This document shows positions 11,204 through 22,245 of a DNA stretch of 64,000 nucleotides, piece by piece. Positions within the stretch are counted from its first letter, which is position 1. Each line of letters begins with the position of its first letter. Origin of the DNA: Ypsolopha sequella (Eukaryota > Arthropoda > Insecta > Lepidoptera > Ypsolophidae); the NCBI GenBank assembly GCA_934047225.1, contig OW204005.1, positions 18,174,396 to 18,238,395 on the forward strand. The letters are read 5' to 3'. The notes under the pieces are model-generated. The model was given only the letters and a program-made list of their open reading frames with translations, searched no databases and had not been told where the DNA came from. The translations under genes were made by a program, and so were the position numbers.

Positions 11204-11720
11204 AATACCCTCCAAGATGCTGTTGGAGCAAAGAGGATGAATGAAAGTAGAGTGACGAAAGAACTTTATGGTGCGCAAGTGGAAGGTACAGCTCGACCAG
11301 TGGGCCTATTTTGTAACTTTAGTTACCAACTGGACTGGGTGCCTATCATCAAACAAAACAGATACACTATCAAATTCCGATTGTCTTAGGATATGTTCGC
11401 ACTTGAAGTGACGTCACAGTTCGTAAATAGTTCTATATCCACTAAAGGCAATTTTAAAAGTTCAGTTTTTGTCTATGTTTTTATTGATAGGCACCCAGTC
11501 CAGTTGGTAACCAAATATACATAGAGGGTCAAGCCGCCCCAGAAGGACGTATGTTGACTAAATTGACATGCTGAAGAAAGGCCATGTCAAAAGTACCCGG
11601 AATAGAAGAGCTTGTATGACTAGATTGATGAATGTGGAAGAGGCGAAAGGGTGTGTCAGGATTCTAGCATATAGAAATCTGCTAACCCTCTGAGAGACAA
11701 GCGAGAGTATATATATATTA
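11204..11720 (+). pseudogene. RTE-type LINE C-terminal fragment, interrupted by a MITE
   Basis: Forward reading gives RMNESRVTKELYGAQVEGT at about 11235-11295 and, after a MITE (11302-11528), RPRRTY, MLKKGHVKSTRNRRACM and MNVEEAK up to about 11660. This is the conserved C-terminal tail of RTE-like LINE proteins; a parallel copy is at 26458-26770. In-frame stops and a frameshift are present. It ends near a TATATA-rich tail at 11706. It is dead. Confidence 0.75.
11302..11528. mobile_element. Foldback MITE, family F6, copy 1 (inside the RTE fragment)
   Basis: It begins GGGCCTATTTTG. The arm GACTGGGTGCCTATCATC is mirrored by GATAGGCACCCAGTC. The core carries GGATATGTTCGCACTTGAAG. It splits the RTE-type fragment between GCTCGACCA and GCCGCCCCAGAAGG. 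Other copies are at 48618-48726 (half), 48977-49207 and 57969-58194. Confidence 0.8.
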
Positions 11721-11810
11721 TATGTATGTATTTTGACCCGTTTTCTCTGTATTAATGGAATTAACTTTGTGGAAGATATAAAGTTGAAATACACTATATA
11801 GTTTACAATT

Positions 11811-12149
11811 TTAACGGGACACCTGACGTTAGAACATCAACAACACCATGTTTTCAAGGGTTCATTGGAAGAAACTAGGTCTCTCCTCATATTGAAGAAA
11901 ATATATTTTATTTATCGATATTTTATCTAGGGATTCCACCTATAAACAATTTATTAAGATTTATACTTATGTCAAAAAAAATGTTTACCACCCTCTTTTT
12001 TTTGGTTTTCAAACGTTCGTTTCAAAAACGTGGTTAAGAGATCAACTTGATTTTTTAAAATAAAATATGCAATAGAAATATGAAGGGATGTTACCTAAAT
12101 CCAATATTTTTTTTCCTACAAAATATTTCAGTATTAGCTAAAAACACAC
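11811..12149 (+). mobile_element. TTAA element R-A, left half
   Basis: It starts TTAACGGGACACCTGACG and matches the reverse complement of the intact 511-bp copy at 27227-27737 as far as AAAACACAC. It then breaks off where the 6.5-kb transposon begins. The right half resumes at 18627 in the same orientation. Confidence 0.8.
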
Positions 12150-12330
12150 AAAGGACATCATTCAGCGTTCATACATTTTTGGGCTAAATCTGAAAGTGCC
12201 GGCCAAAAAATTATAATGTTATATTTCGATAAAATGTGTCATTATATTCATTTTTTGCTATGGTACCTAAGTTGTAGGGTCATTCTCTACTTAGTTAGAT
12301 GATTTCGAAAATTATTATTTTTGTATTAAT
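12150..12330. repeat. Left terminal inverted repeat plus one 147-bp unit
   Basis: Terminal repeat at 12150-12205, followed by one unit recognisable by TAGGGTCATTCTCT at about 12277. A degenerate second unit is suggested by GGGGTTATTCTCTG at about 12414. Confidence 0.65.
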
Positions 12331-12590
12331 TTTCGAAAAAATATCACATTATTAATGATTTGTTGTGCAGAAAAGATGTTTTGAACATATTTTACTATGA
12401 AATCAATGCACAGGGGTTATTCTCTGTACTCTTTCACCAGCTATAAATAGTCATATTCATACTTTTTCAATAAACTAACCTGAATTTCACTTATCTAACT
12501 TAATAAATAATAAATTAATTGGTTTAAATCTGAATAAAACGGTAACATGGAATAAAATATTTATTTGAAAAAAACAAAACAGTAAAAAGG

Positions 12591-15136
12591 TTAATATTCG
12601 TTCTGTCTGACTATTATATTTTCCAGACCCTCTGCCGGTGGAACTATGGTGGGATCATGCCGCGCAAAACCCATGTACCATATGATGGTCATAACGTGTG
12701 CACAGCATCCTAATGTACGTCTCCCAATATTGCAGCTACAGTAGTAATGAGGAATTGCTTCTCTTCCGAGTAAAGTTGGCTCAACGGCGATGTAAACGTA
12801 GTAAGTTTTGGCTTGAACGTGTCTTGACTGTATGCGACCTCTTATAAGCCAAAGGTCTCTTCCATCAAGTTCCCGAACCTCTTGAGCTGGCATGTCTCCA
12901 CCAAGCTCTATGATAAACGCACCATCAGGTTGAATATGCTCCCCATAATAGCTTCGAGCCTGCTTTATTTGATAGCTGCCCAAGGCAAACAATGTCAGTT
13001 GCTCTTGCGTAAATCTGGGGAACTGGTCAAATTCCGGCGTATTGGCTGTCATCGACTGGAAATGTGCTCTCCTTCTATTGTAGTTATTAGTGATGACAAG
13101 ATCTGCTAATCTATTAGGCAGAGTTATTCTTTCATTAATAATTCTTAAAAACTCATTAGCATGCACATTATTGTCGATCAGGACATGGAAGTCATTTATA
13201 AGAGCTGCAGCAATTCTAAAGTAGTCCATCATATGTCTTAGTGATCGGTTACTGTGGACTATTCTTAATAGGCGAAAATCTATTTTGAAACGTCCATTTA
13301 TGACTTCGATCACCCAACGACAAATGGTCACAAGCCGAGACTTGTTGGCTTGGTCAGTGGTAAGCTGCAGTTCCCTTCGGTTCTTTGTCTCCGGCATATG
13401 CACTACGTAGCCGTAGTCTTCAAGGGACCTCACCGAGTCCCTGAATCCGCGGTCTAAAATAAATACGTCCCCCGGCCTAAAGAACCAATGAAAACCGCCT
13501 TCTTCGTTATCTACAGAGTTGTTCATAATCACCGCATCAGAAGTAGTTGCAGCACGAGGTCCAGAAACCTCTATTATATGACCATCACAGCATACATATA
13601 ACATTGGTTTGAGAAGGTGACGATACTTGTGACCACTATACGATTTCCGTTGGTAGAAATAGTTAGAGCTCTTTTGATGATAGATATAAGTACCATCGCA
13701 CATTGTCACAGCTTTCCTTTCATTGATTGGACTGTCTGGGTTGCCAAAAAGTCTTTCTGGGACTATCAAGTTTCGTTGGACCACTTCCTCACGGGTCATG
13801 TGGTCGAAACCAACTCATGACGGCACATAGTCCGCCATCAATGCTTCACGACCTTTCTTCAACATTCTTTGAAAAGTTGATTCGGACATTTTGAATATTG
13901 AGGCTAGTCTTACATTGGAATCTCCGGTCCGCATTTTTGTTAATACCGCTGCGAGCATAGTTTTTTTGCATCGATTATTATTGAGGCTGGGCACATTTTC
14001 TAACAAAGAAGAGAACTGTTCTTTCGTAATACTGGTCCACGTGCGGAATTCACTTGGATTTATGTCTTCGTACTCCTCGAAGTTTAAAAACTCAGATGTG
14101 ATGTGGTTTTTCGCTATGGTGAGAGTGTAAACAATCTGATTTGCAGTGAACTCTTCCATTAAGTTATTTTGCAGTGGGAGTTCATGCCAAACATTTTGTT
14201 GCAAGTGTTCTTCACAAACGCGGCCATTTTCAGGAATCATGAGGTTGTAACGACATAACATACGACAAATAATGTTTTGTGGTATGCGGAGTCTGGACAT
14301 ATTCTGACAATGCTCAAAAACACAATTTACAGTAGTGTTGGGAGTACGCTTGAAACCAGGTAGTGCTAATGTTGACCCTGCAGCTTGACGGTTTTCGTTA
14401 TTATTTTCCTCAGCAACGTTGTCCTGGCGTACTTCCCGTAAAATTCGTTGATGTGTCCTTTCTGCCCTTTGCCAACAAGCTCGGCAAATGAAATCCGTTG
14501 GTGGCATCTAGAACAACAAAAAAATATACATATCATATTATTATCTCATAGACATAGCCACGTTATTTATTTATCAATGAAACTTAAATGCGCAGCACTG
14601 TACAAAACAAGTAAGAAAAATGGTAACTCTACTAAAACAAAGGCCAATAACGGAATTCTTTCTGTTCCTTACACATTAATATTCATACTTTAGTGTTTGT
14701 ATGTACGTATAAGTATGAGCAAGTTCTTAAGAAACCAAGAATCATCTCTGCAGAATCTCTGTAGTAGACTCATATAAGAGACACGTTCTTCTTTTGTTGC
14801 AAGTTTTACGCACACGTTGAGCTGGTCAGGGCAGTCCATAGCATCCTTACATTTAGACATATAGGAATGTCATTCTGATTAAACAACAGTGTTGATCTGA
14901 CTCAAAATGCAATGCAGGGTTCAAAATTAATGACGACAACATCGTTTTAACAATAAAATATAATATATCACTCTTTAGTGCAAAAATAACTGTAGGTCAA
15001 TACTTACTTGATTTTCCATTAATTCTTCTAAAACAATCTGAGCAATATCGATGAATTCTTGCTCTCGAGAAACCCAGGTGTACCAGCGCCTCCCCCCAAT
15101 TATTTCACGACACCTTATACACAATTGTTCGTCCAT
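12591..15136 (-). pseudogene. Two-exon DDE transposase with N-terminal Cys4 motif and C-terminal SWIM-like finger; one in-frame stop
   Basis: Exon 1 (15136-15008, 43 codons, ATG start) ends at a GTAAGT donor. A 500-bp intron (15007-14508) ends in a pyrimidine-rich TTCTAG acceptor, and exon 2 continues in phase 0 from 14507. A Cys4 motif is split across the junction (C6, C9 from exon 1; C51, C54 from exon 2). A helix-turn-helix-like segment ends near 13830. Next comes a TGA at 13817-13815, then 402 more codons in the same frame to 12591. That part has DDE-type residues in DGTYIY (D35 counted from the ATG at 13799), FILDRGFRD (D116) and RWVIEVINGRF (E165), and a C-x-C-x9-C-x-H SWIM-like finger (C354, C356, C366, H368). 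The catalytic fold resembles DDE_Tnp_4 (PIF/ISL2EU-like); exact family uncertain. A polyadenylation signal lies about 26 bp past the stop. The single TGA makes this copy probably non-functional. Confidence 0.75.
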
Positions 15137-15950
15137 GATGTAAAAACAGTAACTGTCCACTAACCAGAGGTCGCGTGCTTAGAGATAGCCGTCCGATGTA
15201 ACATAAGTCCCATGGATAACTAAATGTTAATTAACCCTTTCTCCTTTTTTTACTTGTACTAACCACCGTTAATTGTGTGACAATTACGTGTAGATAAGGA
15301 TTTAGCGTCTCGCTCCCTCCTATGGTTGCGCTTATATTTCTATCTCACCTGTAGCGAGGCTGATTGCGTCAGGTAAAAAAACCCAAACCCAATCTATAAT
15401 TATCCTTGTTTACGCAGAAACGGGGTTTTAGACACTGATTTGTTTGTTACTCAAAGTAATATTTTAGTTCAATTATAAATGTGCAATACTCTAGAGACTT
15501 ATTATAGTATTACATACTCGTGATTATGTTTTTCTACACTAAAAACAATCCATTTTATGCCATCAATCATACGCCTTTATAAAAAGCACTAGTGTTTTGC
15601 GTGGTGCGCGGGCTGCAGGCAGCCCGCGTGAGTTGTAATTGTTCTTTGTTGTACTCTATTCATTGTTGTTTGTTGTTGCATTTAGTTGTTGTTGTAACTT
15701 TTTCGTTAACGTGACAGGACAAGGTATCGAGTAAAAAACTCGTTTGAAATTGAGTTGCAACAAATTATCAGACGACATTCAAGTAGTGGGCAGAAGTCAA
15801 TTGTATCACGAAATGTCATCGGCCATGATCGGGTGGGAAAAAAGTCATCGGTCATGATCAGTTTTCAAAATTGTCATCGTCGTAACCGTAATAGCGCGTT
15901 GAAATACGTGTGGTAACTTTGATTCAATTGAAGTGGACAAATATTTTGCT
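15137..15950. other. Non-coding part of the 6.5-kb transposon
   Basis: AT-rich DNA upstream of the transposase start, presumably containing its promoter, though no convincing TATA box could be chosen. A 10-bp-stem hairpin lies at 15607-15628 (CGCGGGCTGC, AG loop, GCAGCCCGCG). GTCATCGGCCATGATC-like words recur at about 15813-15875. Confidence 0.5.
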
Positions 15951-17020
15951 ATTGTGTACTCTGACAGTTGTTAAAAGTCCAAAATCTTAACGGTCGAAAT
16001 GTGCTTGAACAAACTTTCAACGGAGTCGAATCCCGCTAAGCCCAATCTCAAACGTTTTCGAGATAGGTCCAAATGAAACAGTCATGTACTGCCCTCGGGG
16101 TTAAGTGAACTCGGCCTCATGAACTCACATACTCGGCCTTCGGCCTCGTATGTTCGTTCATCGGCCTCGCTTATACTCGGTTCGGCCTTCGGCCTCACCG
16201 CTTGGTACTGTTTGGCCTCCGGATGATTCCTCCGGAATCGTCCTCCGGGGTCGGCCTTCGGCCTCCCTAGAATGACATCAGATATGACTCTGGTGGCCGC
16301 GGTGTCGTGCTCGGCCGAAAAACTCGCATGTTCGGACTCCGAACGCTGCCAGCTCGGCCTTCAGCCTCACTGGCGCGTTCTCCGTCCTCACATGCTCGTT
16401 TTTCGGCCTCGCTATAAAGACACTTGTAGGCTCGGCCTTCGGCCTCGCCGGCATCCTTTACGCGAAATGTTTCCTCTGACAGCTGTCAAGTGTCCAAACT
16501 GTCAACGGTCGAAATGTGCTTGAACCAATTCAACGTAGTCGAATCCCGCTAAGCCCAATCTCAAACGTTTAGGAGATAGGTCCAAAAGAAACTGTCTTGT
16601 AATGCTCTCGGGGTTATGTGAACTCGGCCTCATAAACTCACATACTCGGCCTTCGGCCTCGTATGTTCGTTCATCGGCCTCGCTTATACTCGGTTCGGCC
16701 TTCGCCCTCACAGGCTCGGCCTCCGGCCTCACCGCTTGGTACTGTTTGGCCTCCGGACGATTCCTACGAGGCCTCCGGCTTCGCCTCCGGCCTCGTAGGA
16801 ATCGTCCTCCGGGGTCGGCCTTCGGCCTCCCTAGAATGATATCAGATATGACTCTGGTAGCCGCGGTATCGTGCTCGGCCGAAAAACGCGCATGTTCGGA
16901 CTCCGAACGCTGCCAGCTCGGCCTTCGGCCTCGCTGGCGCGTTCTCCGTCCTCACATGCTCGTTTTTCGGCCTCGCTAGAAAGACACTTGAAGGCTCGGC
17001 CTTCGGCCTCGCCATTAGAT
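15951..17020. repeat. Tandem ~510-bp duplication packed with GGCC hairpins
   Basis: Two copies, about 15957-16470 and 16471-17010, share ATGTGCTTGAAC, GTCGAATCCCGCTAAGCCC and AACTCGGCCTCAT in order. Both are studded with about ten occurrences of CTCGGCCTTCGGCCTC or near variants. Each is a palindrome of form GGCC-TTC-GGCC. Open frames through here on both strands are Arg/Ala/Ser-rich products of the repeated word and carry no domain. Confidence 0.7.
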
Positions 17021-18130
17021 CCGAAAAAATGTCCAATCCATTTTTTTTTCGAAAAAGTGTCAAAATCCCTGTCGGTTGTCAAAAAATGTCAAATTTGACA
17101 ACGGATTCGTAATCACCGACCCCACCTGCCCCTTGATACCGAGTTTCAAGCGAATCGGAGCAACTTTTTGGACCTGTCAAAAAAATGTCAAATTCTGTCA
17201 AATGTCAAAATTTTTTATGCGGTCGGGTAGCCCTCGGCGAACCGATCACTAAAGTCGTCGAGCCCTTTTCTTAGAGTACCATGAACATGGGTCTAGCTCC
17301 AGCCGTTTGGGAGATACGGGCCGTTAAAGTTTTGACACCGGGGGGGGGCTAGATCTCGGCGAGACCTTTCCTTAGACACCCATCAACATGGGTCTAACTC
17401 AAGCCGTCTCGGAGATACGGGCCGTTAAAGTTTTGACATTTGAAAAAAAAAAAAACTTTTTTGTCACCCTATGGTCCGACCCCTAGGGATGTACCACCTT
17501 CCGTTCCGAAGATATGGCCAAAACAAATTTTTTTTGTAAAAAATTTTAGAAAAAAAAAAATCCCATCCCTAGTGACCGGGGACATCCCTAGGAACTGCGC
17601 CCGCTCGCGCTTCGCGCTCGCGGGCTTGTTCCGGCGAACTTTCTGTCAATAATGTCAAAAATGTCAATTTTTCCCATCCCTAGTGACCGGGGACATCCCT
17701 AGGAACTGCGCACGCTCGCGCTTCGCGCTCGCGAGCTTGTTCCGACGAACTTCGCCCGCTCGCGCTTCGCGCTCGCGGGCTCGTTCTGTCAATAATGTCA
17801 AAAATGTCAATTTTTCCCATCCCTAGTACCCAGGTACATCAATACGAACTTCGCCCGCTCGCGCTTCGCGCTCGCGGGCTCGTTCGTGCTCGTTCGTAGG
17901 CTCGCCCTTCGGGCTCGCCTACTCACTCGCAAAATTTTTCAAATTTCCCATACAAAATCCCATACAACGACACGCCTCACTAAAATGTCAAAAAACCATG
18001 TCAAATGTCAAAAAATGTCAAATGTCTGATTTTTTCCCCACTCAGTATTAGACACCCGACATTCCATACATACAACACTATAATGTCAGAACACTCTTTC
18101 CAACTAAACAACCATGTCAATGAGTGAGTC
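17021..18130. repeat. TGTCAAA-rich block with GCGC hairpins
   Basis: Words such as TGTCAAAAATGTCAA recur many times from 17040 to 18120. Four near-copies of GCTCGCGCTTCGCGCTCGCG lie at about 17600, 17710, 17757 and 17850, some flanked by GCCCGC and GCGGGC. Phrases such as GGAGATACGGGCCGTTAAAG repeat at 17310 and 17411, and CATCCCTAGTGACCGGGGAC at 17565 and 17680. Non-coding; function unknown. Confidence 0.65.
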
Positions 18131-18180
18131 AGTCAGTTACCGTTTTGTAGCTTTATATATAGTCAACAATAAAATATCGA

Positions 18181-18626
18181 TTTCGAGCTCACAGAATAAA
18201 GCAAAGAATGACCCTACAGCTTTTGTCTCATAATAACAAATAAATACAATTACATATTCTAACGAAACATAGCGTTATTTTTGTTTGGCCGGCACTTTCA
18301 TACTTAGCCAAAAAAAATATAGATTTTTCGAAGTCATATAATAAAGCAGAGAATGACCCTACATATTTTGTCTTGTAGTAACAAATAAATCTAATTACAT
18401 ATTCTAATGGAATATAAAATTATATTTGTTTTTGCCGGCACTTTCATATTTAGCCCAGAAAAAAAATATCGATTTTTCAAACTCATATAATAAAGCAGAG
18501 AATGACCCTACCGCTTTGGTCTCATAGTAATAACAAATAAATATAATTACATATTCTAACGAAATATAACATTATTTTTAATTGGCCGGCACTTTCAGAT
18601 TTAGCCCAAAATGAATGATGTCCTTT
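18181..18626. repeat. Three 147-bp subterminal repeats and right terminal inverted repeat
   Basis: AGAATGACCCTAC recurs at about 18205, 18350 and 18499, a period of 145-149 bp. Each unit has CGGCACTTTCA, and the last two are followed by TTAGCCCA. The last unit runs into the terminal repeat ending GATGTCCTTT. Inverted single units are found at the left end of the same element. Confidence 0.75.
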
Positions 18627-18775
18627 GTTATTTCGCTGCGTGATCACTAGTATTACGCGTCCAAGAAAAAGAAGCCAAAGAGCCAACATTATAAAAGCAA
18701 ATAAGGTCTTTGCCATTAGACTTATTGTGCTGGACGGGTAATAAAAAGAATTGCTAGGGTATGCCATCCTCTTAA
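18627..18775 (+). mobile_element. TTAA element R-A, right half
   Basis: It resumes at TTATTTCGCTGCGTGATCAC and runs to ATCCTCTTAAG, matching the end of the intact copy at 27227-27737. Its terminal TTAA (18772-18775) is also the first TTAA of the next MITE. Confidence 0.8.
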
Positions 18776-19234
18776 GGGCCTTAGTATCGCCAAATGGGTA
18801 CTTTCTAAAGCCTACTCCTCGTTTATGGCCAAACTAAAAATATTGAAAAAATGTATGATGAATTATCAACTTTAAGACAACATATGCAACATTTTTCTTA
18901 TTCATACCACCAAAACTTCTGTATGAAAACAAATTTCTACCGAATGATGTTTCTTTGGCTTAAATTCCCTACCTCTCCTAAGCGGCTTGGTTGATTTAAT
19001 ACATATATACTTTGTGCAATAGATAAACTGGATAGCTATTAACATAAAATAGCATTATTCAATCGAACAATCACGTCCATGTGAAAAGTATAATTTTCTC
19101 CTATTTCGCCCTATCAAGGACGCAGCGAGCGTCGTAACAGCCACTATGCATTGCGCGCTGATATGAACGTTATTTCAATGTCGTTTCCATCGATATTCGT
19201 ACCAACAATAATTTGGCGACGGTAATCGCCTTAA
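18772..19234. mobile_element. TTAA MITE, family F4, copy 1
   Basis: TTAA lies at both ends. Imperfect inverted ends are TTAAGGGCC with CGCCAAAT on one side and ATTTGGCGACGG with CGCCTTAA on the other. The interior shares long identity with 20634-21107, for example AAGGACGCAGCGAGCGTCG. Non-coding. Confidence 0.8.
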
Positions 19235-20633
19235 TATAAAACGTTGGAAAAATGGGGGTAGAGCAGAGATTTCTCCGGAAATAACAAGCCGAGTATTATA
19301 TTGGTTGTACAGATATGACAAGAGACCAAAGCAACTCTCCAAAACATTTACACATTGACACAGGAAATATTATCACTAACCAATCTTCATGTTTTGTCCT
19401 GCGCTCGTGGCGATGTAAAACAATTGAGCCAAAGAATATTGTTATACTGAGTCTGTATATTGTTATATCGATTCTGTATATCCAATCTCTTCAATTGTTA
19501 TTGGAGCCTGCTCTTTAATTAAATATACACAATCAGTGAAAGGAATTTGAAGCGTGTGAGACTTTGTTCTACAGGTGGCAGAGCTGATGCCGGCCCGACT
19601 GTGGCGTGGATGTACCACCATATTATGCCTGGTTTACACGGATTGACTAGGAAGTAAAGTACACAGGTTAAAAAGTACAATTACATTAATAGGCCAAATA
19701 AATGGTTAAAATTCAAAATAGAGTTACGCAAGTGATTCTACTAGTAACTAGTCTAAATGCAAACTACCCGTGATTATTTGGGGATAAGTAAGTAGCTCTT
19801 AAACAGGCAGGTGGTCCACCATATCTGGGACCGATTGATGGCGGTATATCTATCCCCAATTGCTATATAGCCCCAAAGCGGGGAGGACACACATATCGTT
19901 GTGTTTTCTTAAGATTTCTCGAAACCTGTGCCACTAAATATCATAAAAGTATATATTTTTACAATTCGCTTTTTAATATCTACAATATGATACCCAAATT
20001 GTATTTTAAGGATAATATTTTTTATTTTTCTTCCTTACATTTTGGAAATATTTTAAACAATTTCAAACTTTTCGTATATTTTTTTATATTGTAATATGTG
20101 GGCAAATTATTGCTATTTTTGTGCCAAATTTCAGGTCTTTATCTATATCGGTGCTAAAGTTATGAGGCTGCGACTTACGGATGGTTGGACGGACGGACAA
20201 CAGAGTCTCACCATAAAGTTTCCTTTTGGAACTTTTAGGTACTACGGAACCCTAAAATCCATTAAATTTACGTATATTAGAGGTTTTTTGTTAAAATATG
20301 ATTCAAATTTCACGGTTTTTAGTACGACTTAAACATATATCTAGATAATAAAGCTGATTCTGAAGGCTTTAATTATCTAGTTATAGTGCTGTCAAAACTA
20401 AATTTTGGTCATTGCAAAATAGTCCTCTAACTTTGAGGAATAGAAGCTAAATTACTTTGGAAAAATTTTAATTTTGACAGCATTAAAACTAAAATTAAAG
20501 TATTTAGAATCGCCTACATTGTTTATTGACTCAGTCTAAAATATTATAATAACATTCAATAGACACCCCACAATGTGGTGACAGCGTTTTTATGGAGGTT
20601 TGCGCGTAACACAGATCACAGTAATGACGCCTC
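19235..20633. other. No gene recognised
   Basis: Mostly unique-looking AT-rich DNA. Bases 20150-20260 carry a SINE-like piece (GGACGGACAACAGAGTCTC). Short open frames at 19315-19518 and 20096-20332 have no recognisable motif. Confidence 0.45.
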
Positions 20634-21107
20634 TTAAGGCCCTTAATACCGCCAAATGGGTACATTCTAAAGCCTACTCCTCTTTTATGGCCAAACCAAA
20701 AATATTGAAAAAATGTATTATGGATTATCAACTCTAGGACAACATATGCAACATTTTTCTATTTCGTACCACCAAAACTTATATATGAAAAATTGTTTCA
20801 ACTGAATGGTGTTTTTTGGCTTGAATTTCCTACTGCTCCTAAGCGGCTTAGGTGATTTAATTCATTTATGCTTTGATAAATAGATAAACTTGATAGCTAT
20901 AAATATAACATAGAATTATTCAATCGAACAATGACGCCCATTTGAAAAGTATTATTTTCTCCTATTTTGCCCTTTCAAGGACGCAGCGAGCGTCGTAACA
21001 GCCACCACGCATTGTGCACTGATTGGAACGTTATTTCAATGTCGTTTCCGTCGATATTCATACAGACAAACATCGAGCTGCTAATTTGGCGACGGTAATC
21101 GCCTTAA
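20634..21107. mobile_element. TTAA MITE, family F4, copy 2
   Basis: Same family and orientation as 18772-19234, TTAA to TTAA. The right end reads GGCGACGGTAATCGCCTTAA. It has about 18 extra bases near 21062. A third, partial copy in the opposite orientation starts at 38434. Confidence 0.8.
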
Positions 21108-21595
21108 ATGAAAGTGAGTTAAATATGTTAAAGAACTGGTCAAGAGATATAGAAAAAAAAACATGATTTTCTTCAAAGTTGTACAAAAAGTCATTTGAAT
21201 TTTTTTCATATTTGTTTTGTTCATCAGTTAGAATAGCTCGTTTACCTACTTAGTAACTAGTTTGCCAAAAAGAGCATTAAAAAAAACAAAAAGCATAAGG
21301 ATTTTTTGTTCCTTTGTTTTTCGCAACCTCTCATTTTCAGATTTGGAACATTTTCGTTGCATATAATACAAAAATATAACAAAACTAAAAAAAAAAATTG
21401 TTGTACGTTTTCGTTGCGTTTCATTTCATACAATATTAGTTCTCCAGAAAGGTGCCAGTAACAAATAAATATATATTTTTTCATAACCATTATTATAACT
21501 CACCATAAAACATAGGAAATAATTAAAATTGTTAATTAATAGGAAATAAAGGTTATTCATAGAATAAATAGTGATTTTTCTCAAGATTCATACAA
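21108..21595. other. No gene recognised
   Basis: AT-rich spacer with long A and T runs. An open frame of 77 codons at 21257-21490 (minus) is Phe/Leu/Lys-rich with no motif. Confidence 0.45.
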
Positions 21596-21985
21596 AAGAA
21601 AAAAACTGATTTTATAGTTAACAGCTTATTTTCTTTATATATTTTTTCATAAGTCTTATCTAGCGACATCTTTCTATTTCTCCATACAGCCCAAAAAGCA
21701 AAATTTTATAAAACACCTTCATAATAGCTGTCAGGATATCGTGAATATTGCCTCGTTTTTACGCAAAGTTTGGCAAACTGTATAATTTTCATCTATACTG
21801 AAAATGAAAAAATAGAGAAATACAGACGTCATTTATATAAAGATAACTAAGTGAATTGTCTATGAATAAACAGTTACCGTTTCGTGGAAAACAGCTTTTA
21901 CCTGAAACCATTTCACAAATTCGGCGTCATTTGAATATCTCGCCATCTCGCACTTCATGAGAGATGGGTCGGATAGAATGCAGTG
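21596..21985 (-). repeat. Copy of the foldback centre (3590-4010), inverted
   Basis: Landmarks CGTTTTTACGCAAAGTTTG, AATAGCTGTCAGGATATCG and GAAACCATTTCACAAATTC match the reverse complement of 3590-4010, with scattered changes. Non-coding. Confidence 0.7.
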
Positions 21986-22060
21986 TGGGGGGAAAAGGAA
22001 ACATATCTAAAGATGTTTACACTGTTGATTGTTGGCCCTTGGTGGAACTTGCAATACATA

Positions 22061-22245
22061 ATGAACAGAAAATCACTTGTACTATCCCACAAATTTATTT
22101 AATACTTCCTGACTGGTTTACACAATAAACTATTTATTGTGTAATTAAGATCTTATATTAATTCCTTTGATAATGCCATAAAGGCAAAACCGGTCAGGAA
22201 GTATTAAATAAATTTGTGGGATAGTACAAGTGATTTTCTGTTCAT
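22061..22245. mobile_element. MITE with 59-bp near-perfect inverted repeats
   Basis: Arms 22061-22119 and 22187-22245 start ATGAACAGAAAATCAC and pair with a single mismatch (CTGACTGG against CCGGTCAG). The spacer is 67 bp. The very high arm identity suggests a young insertion. Confidence 0.8.

Larger units (their letters stand above)
12150..18626 (-). mobile_element. ~6.5-kb DNA transposon with SWIM/DDE transposase and hairpin cargo
   Basis: Both ends carry an inverted repeat. The left end is GGACATCATTC, then TTTTGGGCTAAATCTGAAAG, then TGCCGGCC. The right end is the reverse complement, ending GAATGATGTCC; the left copy has a few extra bases. Next to the ends are units of a ~147-bp repeat: one clear and one degenerate on the left, three on the right (18205-18600). 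The element interrupts R-A, whose halves flank it in register. It contains one transposase gene (minus strand, 12591-15136) and a GC-hairpin block (about 15950-18130). A target duplication cannot be resolved; the empty-site comparison places the junction in CAA/TTTG. I infer one mobile unit from the nested geometry. Confidence 0.7.

Noticed and set aside
12882..14130. Forward-strand ORFs over the transposase
   Set aside because: Shadows of the minus-strand gene, which has the catalytic residues and splice sites.
16272..17098. Arg/Ala/Ser-rich ORFs on both strands
   Set aside because: Translations of repeated GGCCTTCGGCC words; period and frame usage show no selection for coding.
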